A DNA stretch of 64,000 nt from TMP-86 sp039807285 (GTDB taxonomy: Bacteria; Pseudomonadota; Gammaproteobacteria; Steroidobacterales; Steroidobacteraceae). A model generated the notes under the pieces. It saw only the letters and a list, made by a program, of their open reading frames with translations, had not been told where the DNA came from and ran no database searches. A program made the translations under genes and the position numbers. Below, one piece after another: positions 28,160-36,368 of the stretch (the stretch's first letter is position 1; each line of letters starts with the position of its first letter). Location of the stretch: assembly GCA_044226785.1 (NCBI GenBank), contig JBGAGK010000011.1:74266-138265 (forward strand). The letters run 5' to 3'.

Positions 28160-28660
28160 TCAGGCCAGCGCCTTGATGGCCGAAGCGTAATCGGGCTCCT
28201 GGGTGATTTCCGGCACCAGCTGGGCATGCAGCACCTTGTCGCTTTCGTCGAGAACGACAACGGCACGGGTAGCCACCCCCGCCAGCGGGCCTTCTTCCAG
28301 CGCGACGCCGTAGTCCTTCAGGAACTCACGGCCACGCATGGTCGAAAGCATGGTGACGTTCTTGATGCCTTCGGCACCACAGAAGCGCCCCTGCGCGAAC
28401 GGCAGGTCGGCCGAAATGCACAGCACGGCCGTATTGCGGAGACCCGCCGCATCCTGGTTGAAGTGGCGAACCGAGGCTGCGCACACGCCGGTGTCGATGC
28501 TGGGAAAAATGTTCAGGACCTTGCGCTTTCCGGCGAAGTCCTTGAGGCTTTTGTCCGACAGGTCACCCGCGACCAGTTTGAAATCATGCGCCTTGCTGCC
28601 AACCTGGGGGAAAGTACCGCCGACTTGAACGGGATTGCCGCGAAAATTGACCTTCGACAT
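28160..28660 (-). CDS. tpx: thiol peroxidase
   Basis: An atypical 2-Cys peroxiredoxin that reduces hydroperoxides with thioredoxin as electron donor. The peroxidatic Cys is in DTGVCAASVRHF and the resolving Cys in GRFCGAEG, spaced as in Tpx; the segment TMRGREFLKDYGV also fits. The length of 166 residues matches. A GGAGG ribosome site before the ATG at 28658-28660 sets the start; the longer frame to 28723 is not needed. It is convergent with the glycosyltransferase gene. Confidence 0.95.
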   Translation of the reverse strand: MSKVNFRGNPVQVGGTFPQVGSKAHDFKLVAGDLSDKSLKDFAGKRKVLNIFPSIDTGVCAASVRHFNQDAAGLRNTAVLCISADLPFAQGRFCGAEGIKNVTMLSTMRGREFLKDYGVALEEGPLAGVATRAVVVLDESDKVLHAQLVPEITQEPDYASAIKALA

Positions 28661-29004
28661 GAGAAGCCTCCAGCGGGAAAGAACAGCAACCACCGATATT
28701 GGGGTGTCGAGGGCGCTATTCAAGCAGCATCACCTGCAAAAGTCACACGCCCCTCGATGTCGCGCATGGATTATCTGGCGCGCACATGTTGCCCGGCGTC
28801 GGGTCCGCACGGCATCGCGGGCGGTGGCGACGAGGCCAGGACGGGGAGTAACATCCATGCGTGTGGTGGGTGGAATGTCATGCAGCGAGGACGCCCCCTG
28901 TCGTCAAGTGAAACAGGCGGTTGCAGAAGGAGCCAGATGTTTATCCGCCTTTTTCGTCCAGAATCATCGCGACACTTTCGTCGCCTAAGTAATAGTTAGG
29001 CGCC
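28661..29004. other. 344 bp without a supported gene, tpx to cassette cluster
   Basis: Between the tpx start and the first cassette gene I find no convincing coding region, RNA gene or integrase remnant. The tpx promoter must lie at the left end. The right end carries the 7-bp inverted repeat at 28982-29002. Open frames crossing this stretch are extensions of tpx shadows. Confidence 0.6.
28982..29002. repeat. attC-like short hairpin (cassette cluster, left boundary)
   Basis: Perfect 7-bp inverted repeat CGCCTAA / TTAGGCG around a 7-nt loop. The right arm contains GTTAGGC (28995-29001), the canonical integron core site consensus GTTRRRY. The left arm, GCCTAAG, misses the RYYYAAC consensus by its last base. 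The L''/L' pair of a full attC is absent, so this is at best a reduced or decayed site. The next gene starts 4 bp after GTTAGGC, as cassette genes often do. Confidence 0.5.
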
Positions 29005-29547
29005 ATGTGGTTCGACCTTGCGGCACTTGACGACGTCGGCACATCCTACGCCAACTCGCTTGGCAAAGCTCTGGCGTTGGCGCAAGCGTTCGAGGAAGAC
29101 TGTAAGTACGTATTAACAATCGCCAATCTTTCAATAGAGGCCGACTCCGGGCGGATTTCCTCGCTTGCCGATGTTTCAAGCTATTCAGAGAGGCTGGCAG
29201 CTTCCTTCAAGCTTGGTCGAGACGTCGTACAGTTTCGCGCGCGGCATTCTCAAAGTTCGGAGGACGTTGCGACCCTGGTCCGAGGTGCGCAGGCACGAAA
29301 CTACATTGCGCATGAAGCGGCTCATCCGTTGCTGCATGGCAAAAGTGCGAGAAAGGCGATTCAGGACAATCTTCCGCACTACGAAAAGGAAGTTGTGGCA
29401 CTGGCTGACGCAGCGCACAAGATTTCCTGTTGGAGCTTTGAGATTCAGGAGCACTCTGCGCCGCCGCCGAGATTCGCACGTACGTACTCCGAAGACGCTG
29501 CTGCATGGGTCTTGTATGAAGTTCGCAATATTCGGGATGGCGTCTAA
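29005..29547 (+). CDS. cassette-borne protein with a HEPN-type RNase motif
   Basis: A 180-residue soluble, mostly helical protein that I do not recognise by name. Residues 98-103 read RNYIAH, which fits the R-N-x3-H motif of HEPN ribonucleases (R-x4-6-H with a polar residue after Arg). It sits in a helical context (LVRGAQARNYIAHEAAHPLL). HEPN proteins are common as toxins and in antiphage systems; no antitoxin-like partner is adjacent. The ATG is 4 bp after GTTAGGC and has no ribosome site, suggesting leaderless or read-through translation. Its TAA stop lies inside the left core of the following attC. The base composition is more A/T-rich than the flanks, consistent with acquired DNA. RNase function is inferred from the motif alone. 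Confidence 0.7.
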   Translation: MWFDLAALDDVGTSYANSLGKALALAQAFEEDCKYVLTIANLSIEADSGRISSLADVSSYSERLAASFKLGRDVVQFRARHSQSSEDVATLVRGAQARNYIAHEAAHPLLHGKSARKAIQDNLPHYEKEVVALADAAHKISCWSFEIQEHSAPPPRFARTYSEDAAAWVLYEVRNIRDGV

Positions 29548-29630
29548 CAACCGCATGCAGCGATCACGTGAATGATTAAGTGCCATGCTCAACCCCGTAG
29601 CGCACGCGTCGCCGATGCGGAGCGTTAGGC
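29542..29630 (+). repeat. integron attC recombination site (59-base-element type)
   Basis: An 89-bp site with all four expected elements: R'' GTCTAAC (29542-29548), L'' containing CCGCAT (29551-29556), L' containing ATGCGG (29615-29620), and R' GTTAGGC (29624-29630). Extending the inner arms pairs CCGCATGCAGCGA with TCGCCGATGCGG, with one unpaired base, as in known attC sites where extrahelical bases fix strand choice. It overlaps the stop codon of the HEPN-motif gene and precedes the next cassette gene by 19 bp. This is the best evidence that the patch is integron-derived. Confidence 0.8.
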
Positions 29631-29649
29631 CTCACTGAAAGGTAATCGT

Positions 29650-30042
29650 GTGCTTCACCCTAATCAGTTTCAGGTCAACGAAGCGTGGATAGCGTTCCGC
29701 TTGAACGACGCGCCAATTCCGACGGATCAGGAGGGCCCGGCCAATTGCTTCGCACTAATGGATGCTGCAAGCTGCTTTCTCCTATGCGCGGAGGCCATTC
29801 GCGCGAGCTCGGCCGAACCCTCCACGGGAGAGTTTCGACGCATGCTCCAGAAAGGTCGAAAGCACAAGCAAGCACTTCCAAGAACACTGTTTGTAGCACG
29901 TGAACAAGTCTCGGATTTGATGACTCACGAGGCTACGCGGCAGAACATTTCCGTAGTGTCGGTTCCGGAGAGCGAACTTCTGTTATTCATAGGCGAAGCG
30001 CGTGAGAGCTTTGGTCAGCAAATCTCAGGCGGCCCGCTGTGA
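29650..30042 (+). CDS. cassette-borne protein of unknown function
   Basis: A 130-residue soluble protein that I cannot assign. It starts at GTG 29650 with AAAGG 7 nt upstream. Notable features are an N-terminal NEAWIAFRLNDAPIPTDQ segment, a Cys-containing hydrophobic stretch (ALMDAASCFLLCAEAI) and a basic central region (RMLQKGRKHKQALPR). No membrane segment or signal peptide is convincing. It lies between two attC-like sites in the cassette orientation, and its stop overlaps the left end of the 30041-30066 palindrome. Confidence 0.7.
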   Translation: MLHPNQFQVNEAWIAFRLNDAPIPTDQEGPANCFALMDAASCFLLCAEAIRASSAEPSTGEFRRMLQKGRKHKQALPRTLFVAREQVSDLMTHEATRQNISVVSVPESELLLFIGEARESFGQQISGGPL

Positions 30043-30066
30043 GGTCTAACGCGGGCGTTAGACCTC
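30041..30066. repeat. perfect 12-bp palindrome with attC core sites
   Basis: GAGGTCTAACGC and its exact reverse complement GCGTTAGACCTC are separated by GG. The arms contain GTCTAAC (RYYYAAC consensus, 30044-30050) and GTTAGAC (GTTRRRY consensus, 30057-30063), the two outer core sites of an attC, but with no L''/L' arms between them. No T-run follows on either strand, so it is not a typical intrinsic terminator. It could be a collapsed attC from internal deletion. Confidence 0.6.
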
Positions 30067-30095
30067 GCAAGACCTCCGTTTGCTCTCTCGACAGA

Positions 30096-30107
30096 TTGTA
30101 ACTACAA
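30096..30107. promoter_or_regulatory. putative BrnA operator upstream of brnT
   Basis: Perfect inverted repeat TTGTA-AC-TACAA lies 7 bp before the brnT GTG codon, in an A/T-rich patch. BrnT/BrnA operons are known to be autoregulated by BrnA binding near the brnT promoter. The position suits such an operator, but binding is inferred. Confidence 0.5.
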
Positions 30108-30114
30108 TTAATTC

Positions 30115-30402
30115 GTGGTTACCTGGGACGAAAGGAAGCGCCTCCGGAACATTCGAGTTCACGGGCTGGATTTCGCAGGCTGTGAGGTCATCTGGGACGA
30201 CTTCACAATTACTCGCGAAGACATTCGTGAACGCTATGCGGAGCAGCGGTTGGTCACGTTTGGACGCCTCAACTGCCAGGTTGTCGTGTTGGTTTACACG
30301 GAACGTCCCAGAGGGCCCCACATTATTTCCCTGCGAAGGGCAGAAGGATATGAAGCGCGCTACTACGTTGCAGAAGCCAAGAAGTTTCAAGGCGAAGTCT
30401 AA
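30115..30402 (+). CDS. brnT: BrnT family ribonuclease toxin
   Basis: A 95-residue BrnT toxin, a RelE-fold ribonuclease that blocks translation. The family pattern is complete: WDERKRLRNIRVHGLDF at the N-terminus, a DDF segment, ERYAEQRLVTFGRL, VVVLVYTERPRG and HIISLRRAEGYEARYY near the end. It starts at GTG 30115. The antitoxin gene begins inside its 3' end with a 53-bp overlap, the usual toxin-first order for this system. It lies just after the 30041-30066 palindrome; toxin-antitoxin pairs are frequent cargo in cassette arrays and may stabilise them. Confidence 0.9.
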   Translation: MVTWDERKRLRNIRVHGLDFAGCEVIWDDFTITREDIRERYAEQRLVTFGRLNCQVVVLVYTERPRGPHIISLRRAEGYEARYYVAEAKKFQGEV

Positions 30403-30658
30403 GGATTCAGACAATCCGCCCTGGTCGGAGGAAATGTTCGGTCCGCCGGTCTTAAAGAAAGGCCGCGGTCCCCAACGCACACCGACAAAGGTGCAGACGA
30501 CCATTCGCTTGGATGCCGATGTGCTTGCGTACTTCCGTGCTACTGGTCCCGGCTACCAGACCCAGATAAATGACGCTTTGCGCAGGGTTGTGAAGCGAGA
30601 TCTAACATCGCGTATATGGACTCCTCCCGCAAGCAGAAAGAGCACCCGAGGTCGATGA
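30350..30658 (+). CDS. brnA: BrnA family antitoxin
   Basis: A 102-residue antitoxin that should bind BrnT and repress the operon. It has a variable N-terminus with DNPPWSEEMF, then the ribbon-helix-helix domain VQTTIRLDADVLAYFRATGPGYQTQINDALRRVV. The start is ATG 30350 with AGAAGG just upstream, inside brnT. BrnA proteins usually end soon after the INxxLR helix; this one runs on for about 20 residues (KRDLTSRIWTPP and beyond), and the extension begins where ATCTAAC (30606-30612 region) resembles an attC left core. The tail may be read-through into foreign flank. Confidence 0.85.
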   Translation: MKRATTLQKPRSFKAKSKDSDNPPWSEEMFGPPVLKKGRGPQRTPTKVQTTIRLDADVLAYFRATGPGYQTQINDALRRVVKRDLTSRIWTPPASRKSTRGR

Positions 30659-30872
30659 CCGCGCGGGATTTTGCCGGCAGGCGTATATCCGGCATCTGTC
30701 GCGGAATCGTTGAGCCCCGTGCCAGCATGGAATCTGCGTCACCGCGGCGCCAACCGTTACCAGCAGCACAGGGTCTGCCAGCGTTCTTGTCGGCGTCATG
30801 CGGTGTGGGGTGAACCCGGTTGTCCATCTGGCTGCATGTGCGGTTCCGGACAGCAGGTAGAATGGGTCTTTC

Positions 30873-31097
30873 ATGATTCTTCAGATCAGGGTGAAGCCGC
30901 GGTCCAGGGTGTCGGAACTCTCCCAGGCCACGGACGGCACCTGGATCGCAAAGTTGAAGTCGCCACCGGTCGACGGAAAAGCGAATGAAGAACTGGTGAA
31001 TCTGGTTGCGGAGAAATTCCAGTGCCGGAAATCTGCGGTATCCATCAAGGCCGGAACGTCCAGTCGAACAAAGCTGGTGAAGGTCGTCGAACAATGA
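30873..31097 (+). CDS. DUF167 (YggU-like) family protein
   Basis: A 74-residue DUF167 protein. Conserved elements are LQIRVKPRS at the N-terminus, the central KSPPVDGKANEELVNLVAEKF and the final TSRTKLVKV. The fold is a small alpha/beta domain of unknown function, widely conserved and often encoded near yggT and PLP-binding proteins. The first residues of the cassette patch do not reach it, so it marks return to core genome. No partner is obvious. Confidence 0.9.
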   Translation: MILQIRVKPRSRVSELSQATDGTWIAKLKSPPVDGKANEELVNLVAEKFQCRKSAVSIKAGTSSRTKLVKVVEQ

Positions 31098-31148
31098 TGG
31101 ACACGCCGCTGCCCTGCCATTCGCTCCCTGTCACGCCAACCTGATGCC

Positions 31149-32147
31149 ATGACCAACCCCGTCACCCTGTCCCTGCCGGTCCTGCGCGACGCTGCCAGTC
31201 GCGTACACTCGGTGCTTCCCGCGACGCCGCAGTACCGCTGGCCGCTGCTCGAGGCGCAGCTCGGGGGTGGTGTCGAGCTGTGGGTCAAGCACGAGAATCA
31301 TCTGCCCGTGGGCGCATTCAAGGTGCGCGGCGGCCTCACCTACTTCGATCACCTGCTGGTGGGCGCGGTCGCACCGGCTGGCGTGATCAGCGCCACGCGC
31401 GGCAACCATGGACAGTCGATTGCCTTTGCAGCGGCACGCCATGGCATCCGCGCGACCATCGTCGTGCCACTGGGCAACAGTCGCGAGAAAAATGCCGCGA
31501 TGCGTGCGCTCGGCGCCCGGCTGGTCGAGCACGGGAGCGACTTCCAGGCTGCGCGCGAGCATGCGCAGGCGCTGGCCGCGCAGCGCGGGTGGCACATGGT
31601 GCCGTCCTTCCATCCCGATCTGGTGGCCGGCGTCGCGAGCTATGCGCTGGAGTTGTTCGATGCCGTGTCGCCGCTCGACGCAGTGGTGGTGCCGATTGGC
31701 CTGGGGTCCGGCGCCTGCGGCGTGATCGCCGCGCGCGATGCGCTTGGCCTGTCCACCGAGGTGATCGGCGTCGTTTCCAGCGGCGCACCCGCGTATGCGC
31801 TGTCGCTCGAGGCGGGCCGCGTGATCGCGCACGAGGTCACCACCGTGCTGGCTGACGGCATGGCCTGCCGGCTGCCCGATGCGGCAGCGCTTGATTGCCT
31901 GCATCGCGGCCTCGCAGGCATCGTGCAGGTCAGTGATGCCGAGATCGCCGTTGCGATGCGCCTGCTGTTCGAGTGCACCCATCAGGTCGCCGAAGGCGCT
32001 GGCGCCGCCGCACTCGCGGCGGTGCTGCAGCAGCGCAAACGCTTCGCCGGGCGCCGTGTCGCCGTGATCCTGAGCGGTGGCAACGTCGATCGCGATGTTT
32101 TTGCCCAGGTGCTGAGCGCCGACCCTGCTCCACGCCCCGACCGCTGA
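31149..32147 (+). CDS. threonine/serine dehydratase-like PLP enzyme
   Basis: A fold-type II PLP enzyme of 332 residues. The PLP lysine is in HLPVGAFKVRGGL (the SFKxRG-type motif), the asparagine loop is SATRGNHGQSIAFAAARHG, and the phosphate loop is GLGSGACGV (GxGSG class). The overall plan is that of short catabolic threonine or serine dehydratases without a C-terminal ACT domain, so allosteric control like that of IlvA is unlikely. The exact substrate cannot be decided. It is convergent with groEL; the hairpins at 32172-32224 lie between them. Confidence 0.85.
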   Translation: MTNPVTLSLPVLRDAASRVHSVLPATPQYRWPLLEAQLGGGVELWVKHENHLPVGAFKVRGGLTYFDHLLVGAVAPAGVISATRGNHGQSIAFAAARHGIRATIVVPLGNSREKNAAMRALGARLVEHGSDFQAAREHAQALAAQRGWHMVPSFHPDLVAGVASYALELFDAVSPLDAVVVPIGLGSGACGVIAARDALGLSTEVIGVVSSGAPAYALSLEAGRVIAHEVTTVLADGMACRLPDAAALDCLHRGLAGIVQVSDAEIAVAMRLLFECTHQVAEGAGAAALAAVLQQRKRFAGRRVAVILSGGNVDRDVFAQVLSADPAPRPDR

Positions 32148-32171
32148 CCCCCCGCGGGTGGGGATTTCGAC

Positions 32172-32224
32172 GTGCGCCCTGCCGGGCGCACCAAAAAAAA
32201 AGAGCGGGCCATCGAGGCCCGCTC
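32172..32224 (-). terminator. groESL intrinsic terminator plus adjacent hairpin
   Basis: On the minus strand a 9-bp stem (GAGCGGGCC / GGCCCGCTC, 32202-32224, 5-nt loop) is followed by nine T residues (32193-32201), a textbook Rho-independent terminator for groEL. Immediately beyond it, 32172-32191 forms a second perfect 8-bp hairpin (GTGCGCCC / GGGCGCAC), which may serve the convergent dehydratase gene although no T-run follows it on the plus strand. Confidence 0.9.
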
Positions 32225-32275
32225 TTCGTTTCAAGGCACGGCTGCGCGAGCACCGACGGTGCCCGCGCAACGGAC

Positions 32276-33919
<1,644 letters not shown>

Positions 33920-33964
33920 GTGAAATCCTCGAATCTGTGTATAGGGTTGATGGAGGCGGGAGCT

Positions 33965-34258
33965 TTACTTGCTCTCGATCACCGCCATGACGTCTTCTTC
34001 ACGCATGACGACCAGCTCGTCGCCATCCATCTTCACTTCGGTGCCGCTGTACTTGCCGAAGAGGATCTTGTCGCCGACCTTGACATCGAGCGGACGGACT
34101 TCACCGCTTTCGAGGATCTTGCCCTTGCCGACGGCAACGACCTTGCCGAAAACGGGCTTCTCCGTCGCGGTGTCCGGGATCAGGATCCCACCGGGTGACT
34201 TACGCTCTTCTTCCTCACGTTTCACAATCACACGATCATGAAGTGGACGAATCTTCAT
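33965..34258 (-). CDS. groES: co-chaperonin GroES
   Basis: The 97-residue lid of the GroEL chamber. It has MKIRPLHDRVIVKREEEE at the start, the mobile-loop region SPGGILIPDTATEKP and the ending DVMAVIESK. First gene of groESL; the ATG is about 58 bp downstream of the CIRCE element, so HrcA and heat should control the pair. Confidence 0.99.
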   Translation of the reverse strand: MKIRPLHDRVIVKREEEERKSPGGILIPDTATEKPVFGKVVAVGKGKILESGEVRPLDVKVGDKILFGKYSGTEVKMDGDELVVMREEDVMAVIESK

Positions 34259-34316
34259 AGGACCAGACTCCTGATGCTTGTTGAGAGACGAATCGAATTT
34301 GGTTGAGGGAGAGTTG

Positions 34317-34343
34317 TTAGCACTCTCCCTCGGCGGCTGCTAA
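34317..34343. promoter_or_regulatory. CIRCE-type operator (HrcA site) of groESL
   Basis: TTAGCACTC, nine bases, then GGCTGCTAA. This matches the CIRCE consensus TTAGCACTC-N9-GAGTGCTAA with the first half perfect and 7 of 9 bases in the second half. It lies directly downstream of the predicted -10 box and before groES. No hrcA gene is in the window. Confidence 0.88.
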
Positions 34344-34370
34344 TGATAGCGGCTGATTTCCGGGATTCAA
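34343..34370 (-). promoter_or_regulatory. groESL promoter
   Basis: On the minus strand TTGAAT (34365-34370) and TATCAT (34343-34348) are spaced by 16 bp, a good sigma-70 promoter. The -35 region is preceded by C, giving CTTGAA, which also resembles the -35 of heat-shock sigma-32 promoters. The CIRCE element begins at its downstream edge, so bound HrcA would block initiation. Confidence 0.7.
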
Positions 34371-34394
34371 GGGGGGATGAGATAATTTCGGCCC

Positions 34395-35033
34395 ATGCGC
34401 CCCACTCTTCCCATGTTGTTGTTCCTGCTGCCTGTCATGGCCCTGGCCAAACCCTGGTGGATGAAGGACAGCCCGGCAAACGAGGCGGATTTCCTGCCTC
34501 CCGATCAGGCTTTCAAGGTATCGAGTTACGTGGACGGAGCGCTGGTCCGCGTGCGATGGGATATTGCCGACGGGTATTACCTGTATCGGAAAAAATTTGA
34601 CATAAACCCGGAGAGCGTGGGGCTCACGCTCGATACGCCGCAGTTCCCGCCAGGAGCCAGTCACACTGACCCCTATCTGGGAACCCAGGAGATTTTCGAA
34701 CAACGGGCCGAAGCCCTGGTCGCATTCCATCGCAATGATGCCGGCGCGCACCCGATCCAGATCAAGGTGAGCTACCAGGGCTGCGCGAAGGCCGGCCTGT
34801 GTTATCCCCTGATGGTCAAGGTCCTGGATCCGGGATCGATGCCGGTGGATTCTGCGCCGCTGTCATCGAAGACATCTGACCGTTACTATCCGGGTCATTC
34901 AATGACCAGTCCCTCTGTCCCCGGGCCGGGCAGAATGAGCCCGGGTGCAATCATGTTGGCCTGCCTGTCCGGCATCCTCGCGTTCTTCCTCGCCGGTCTT
35001 GCTCGCCGCACCGCCCGATCGGGCCCACCATGA
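34395..35033 (+). CDS. stand-alone DsbD N-terminal (alpha) domain protein with C-terminal membrane anchor
   Basis: A 212-residue exported protein. A signal peptide (MRPTLPMLLFLLPVMALA) precedes one immunoglobulin-like DsbD-alpha domain, with the redox pair in YQGCAKAGLCYP. A single helix near residues 185-202 (AIMLACLSGILAFFLAGL) follows. Full DsbD has eight further membrane helices and a C-terminal thioredoxin domain that bring electrons from cytoplasmic thioredoxin; these are missing here. The next gene, overlapping by 4 bp, encodes a TlpA-like thioredoxin, so the pair may form a split periplasmic thiol relay. Its electron source is unclear unless a CcdA/DsbD exists elsewhere. Confidence 0.82.
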   Translation: MRPTLPMLLFLLPVMALAKPWWMKDSPANEADFLPPDQAFKVSSYVDGALVRVRWDIADGYYLYRKKFDINPESVGLTLDTPQFPPGASHTDPYLGTQEIFEQRAEALVAFHRNDAGAHPIQIKVSYQGCAKAGLCYPLMVKVLDPGSMPVDSAPLSSKTSDRYYPGHSMTSPSVPGPGRMSPGAIMLACLSGILAFFLAGLARRTARSGPP

Positions 35034-35728
35034 AATCGGGTTGGCGATGGGCCTTGATCGCCATGGTCTCGGTGGCAGCGGTCTGGACCGGTCTCGACCT
35101 GTCTCAGCGGATCGGGCGCCCGCCGCTGTCGGCCGTGTCGCCCCCGACCCCCTCGTCGGAACCCGCGCTGCTGGAACCGGAGATCGCACCCCAGCCCGGT
35201 ATCCGGCCGGCCACTTCGATCCCGGCGCAACTTCCTGCGTTTCTGCTGAAGGATCTGCAGGGCCGACCTACCTCCGCGGCCCGTTGGCAGGGCAAGTCGC
35301 TGATGATCAATTTCTGGGCAACCTGGTGTGCACCGTGCCGGCGCGAGATCCCGCTGCTTCAGAGCCTGCACGGGGAATTCGGCGGAGAGGAATTCGAGGT
35401 GATCGGGATAGCCGTCGACTTTCCAGACAAGGTCCGCAGCTTCCGGGACCAGTTCGGAATCACCTATCCCCTGCTGGTCGGCGAGCAGGAGGCGCTGGAC
35501 CTGATCTCCCGGCTGGGAGTGGCCACTCCCGCCTTTCCCTTCACCGTGTTCACCGACCGCCAGGGGCGCGTGGTCACGCTGTATCTGGGGGAGCTCAAGA
35601 GACCGGTGGTGGCTGCCATCCTGGCTGCCGTGAAGGATGTGGATCAAGGCCGCCTGGATCTGCCGGCGGCCCAGGCCCGCATCGAGTCCGAGGTACGCGC
35701 CCTGCGCAAGAAATCCCGGACCGGCTGA
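35030..35728 (+). CDS. TlpA-like membrane-anchored thioredoxin
   Basis: A 232-residue thiol-disulfide oxidoreductase with an N-terminal membrane helix (residues about 6-23), a Pro-rich linker, and a thioredoxin fold whose active site is WATWCAPCRREIPLL. The cis-Pro loop follows in VATPAFPFTVF. It should face the periplasm. The start ATG overlaps the stop of the DsbD-alpha gene (ATGA), implying coupled translation and joint function in periplasmic disulfide reduction. The substrate, for example cytochrome c assembly factors, is unknown. Confidence 0.88.
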   Translation: MKSGWRWALIAMVSVAAVWTGLDLSQRIGRPPLSAVSPPTPSSEPALLEPEIAPQPGIRPATSIPAQLPAFLLKDLQGRPTSAARWQGKSLMINFWATWCAPCRREIPLLQSLHGEFGGEEFEVIGIAVDFPDKVRSFRDQFGITYPLLVGEQEALDLISRLGVATPAFPFTVFTDRQGRVVTLYLGELKRPVVAAILAAVKDVDQGRLDLPAAQARIESEVRALRKKSRTG

Positions 35729-35886
35729 GCGCGGATCGCAGCTGTTCCAGGCAGCTGCACACCGCTCCAGATTGCGTGTTTTCCCTGATTTAGGCGCGGA
35801 TCGATGCAAAAGCTTGCATTTTCACCCCCTGATCCGGTTAACATCTCGCACCCGGATACACGGCAACAAGAGCTGCATACCGCCCC

Positions 35887-36330
35887 GTGCCACGCATTCT
35901 GTTGATCAATGGCCCCAATCTCAACCTGCTCGGCACCCGTGAGCCCGACATCTACGGTGCCGCGACGCTGCCCCAGATCGAACGGCAGCTCGGGCAGCAG
36001 GCAAAGGCGAGGGGCCTTGATCTGGAATGCTTCCAGAGCAATGCCGAACATGCACTGGTCGAAAGGATACAGGCCGCCGGCACCGACGGGACTGCGTTCC
36101 TGATCATCAACCCGGGCGCGTTCTCCCACACCAGCGTTGCAATTCGCGATGCGCTGCTGGCAGTGAAGCTGTCGTTCATCGAAGTGCATCTTTCCAACGT
36201 ATTCGCACGGGAAGGGTTCCGCCACCATTCGTATCTGTCGGACATCGCATCAGGCTGCATCGTCGGGCTGGGGCCGGTGGGCTACGAGCTTGCGCTCGAA
36301 GCCGTGGCCCGGCGCCTCGGCAAAGCCTGA
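35887..36330 (+). CDS. aroQ: 3-dehydroquinate dehydratase, type II
   Basis: Third step of the shikimate pathway, making 3-dehydroshikimate. The 147-residue type II enzyme shows LLINGPNLNLLGTREPDIYG with the catalytic Tyr, INPGAFSHTSVAIRDAL with the catalytic Asn region, and EVHLSNVFAREGFRHHSYLSD. The start is GTG 35887. A possible promoter precedes it, TTGCAT near 35815 and GTTAAC near 35838 at 17 bp spacing. aroQ before accB-accC is a conserved gammaproteobacterial order. Confidence 0.95.
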   Translation: MPRILLINGPNLNLLGTREPDIYGAATLPQIERQLGQQAKARGLDLECFQSNAEHALVERIQAAGTDGTAFLIINPGAFSHTSVAIRDALLAVKLSFIEVHLSNVFAREGFRHHSYLSDIASGCIVGLGPVGYELALEAVARRLGKA

Positions 36331-36368
36331 CCCACGACAACATCTGCGCCTTCGAGGTTCAAGCGGCA

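Noticed and set aside
28661..28981. Integron integrase remnant or attI upstream of the cassettes
   Set aside because: No integrase motif, reading frame or attI-like repeat can be seen in either direction.
30600..30715. A third attC from ATCTAAC to GTTGAGC
   Set aside because: Core-like heptamers are 100-odd bases apart but no pairing L''/L' arms are found between them; chance matches are likely.
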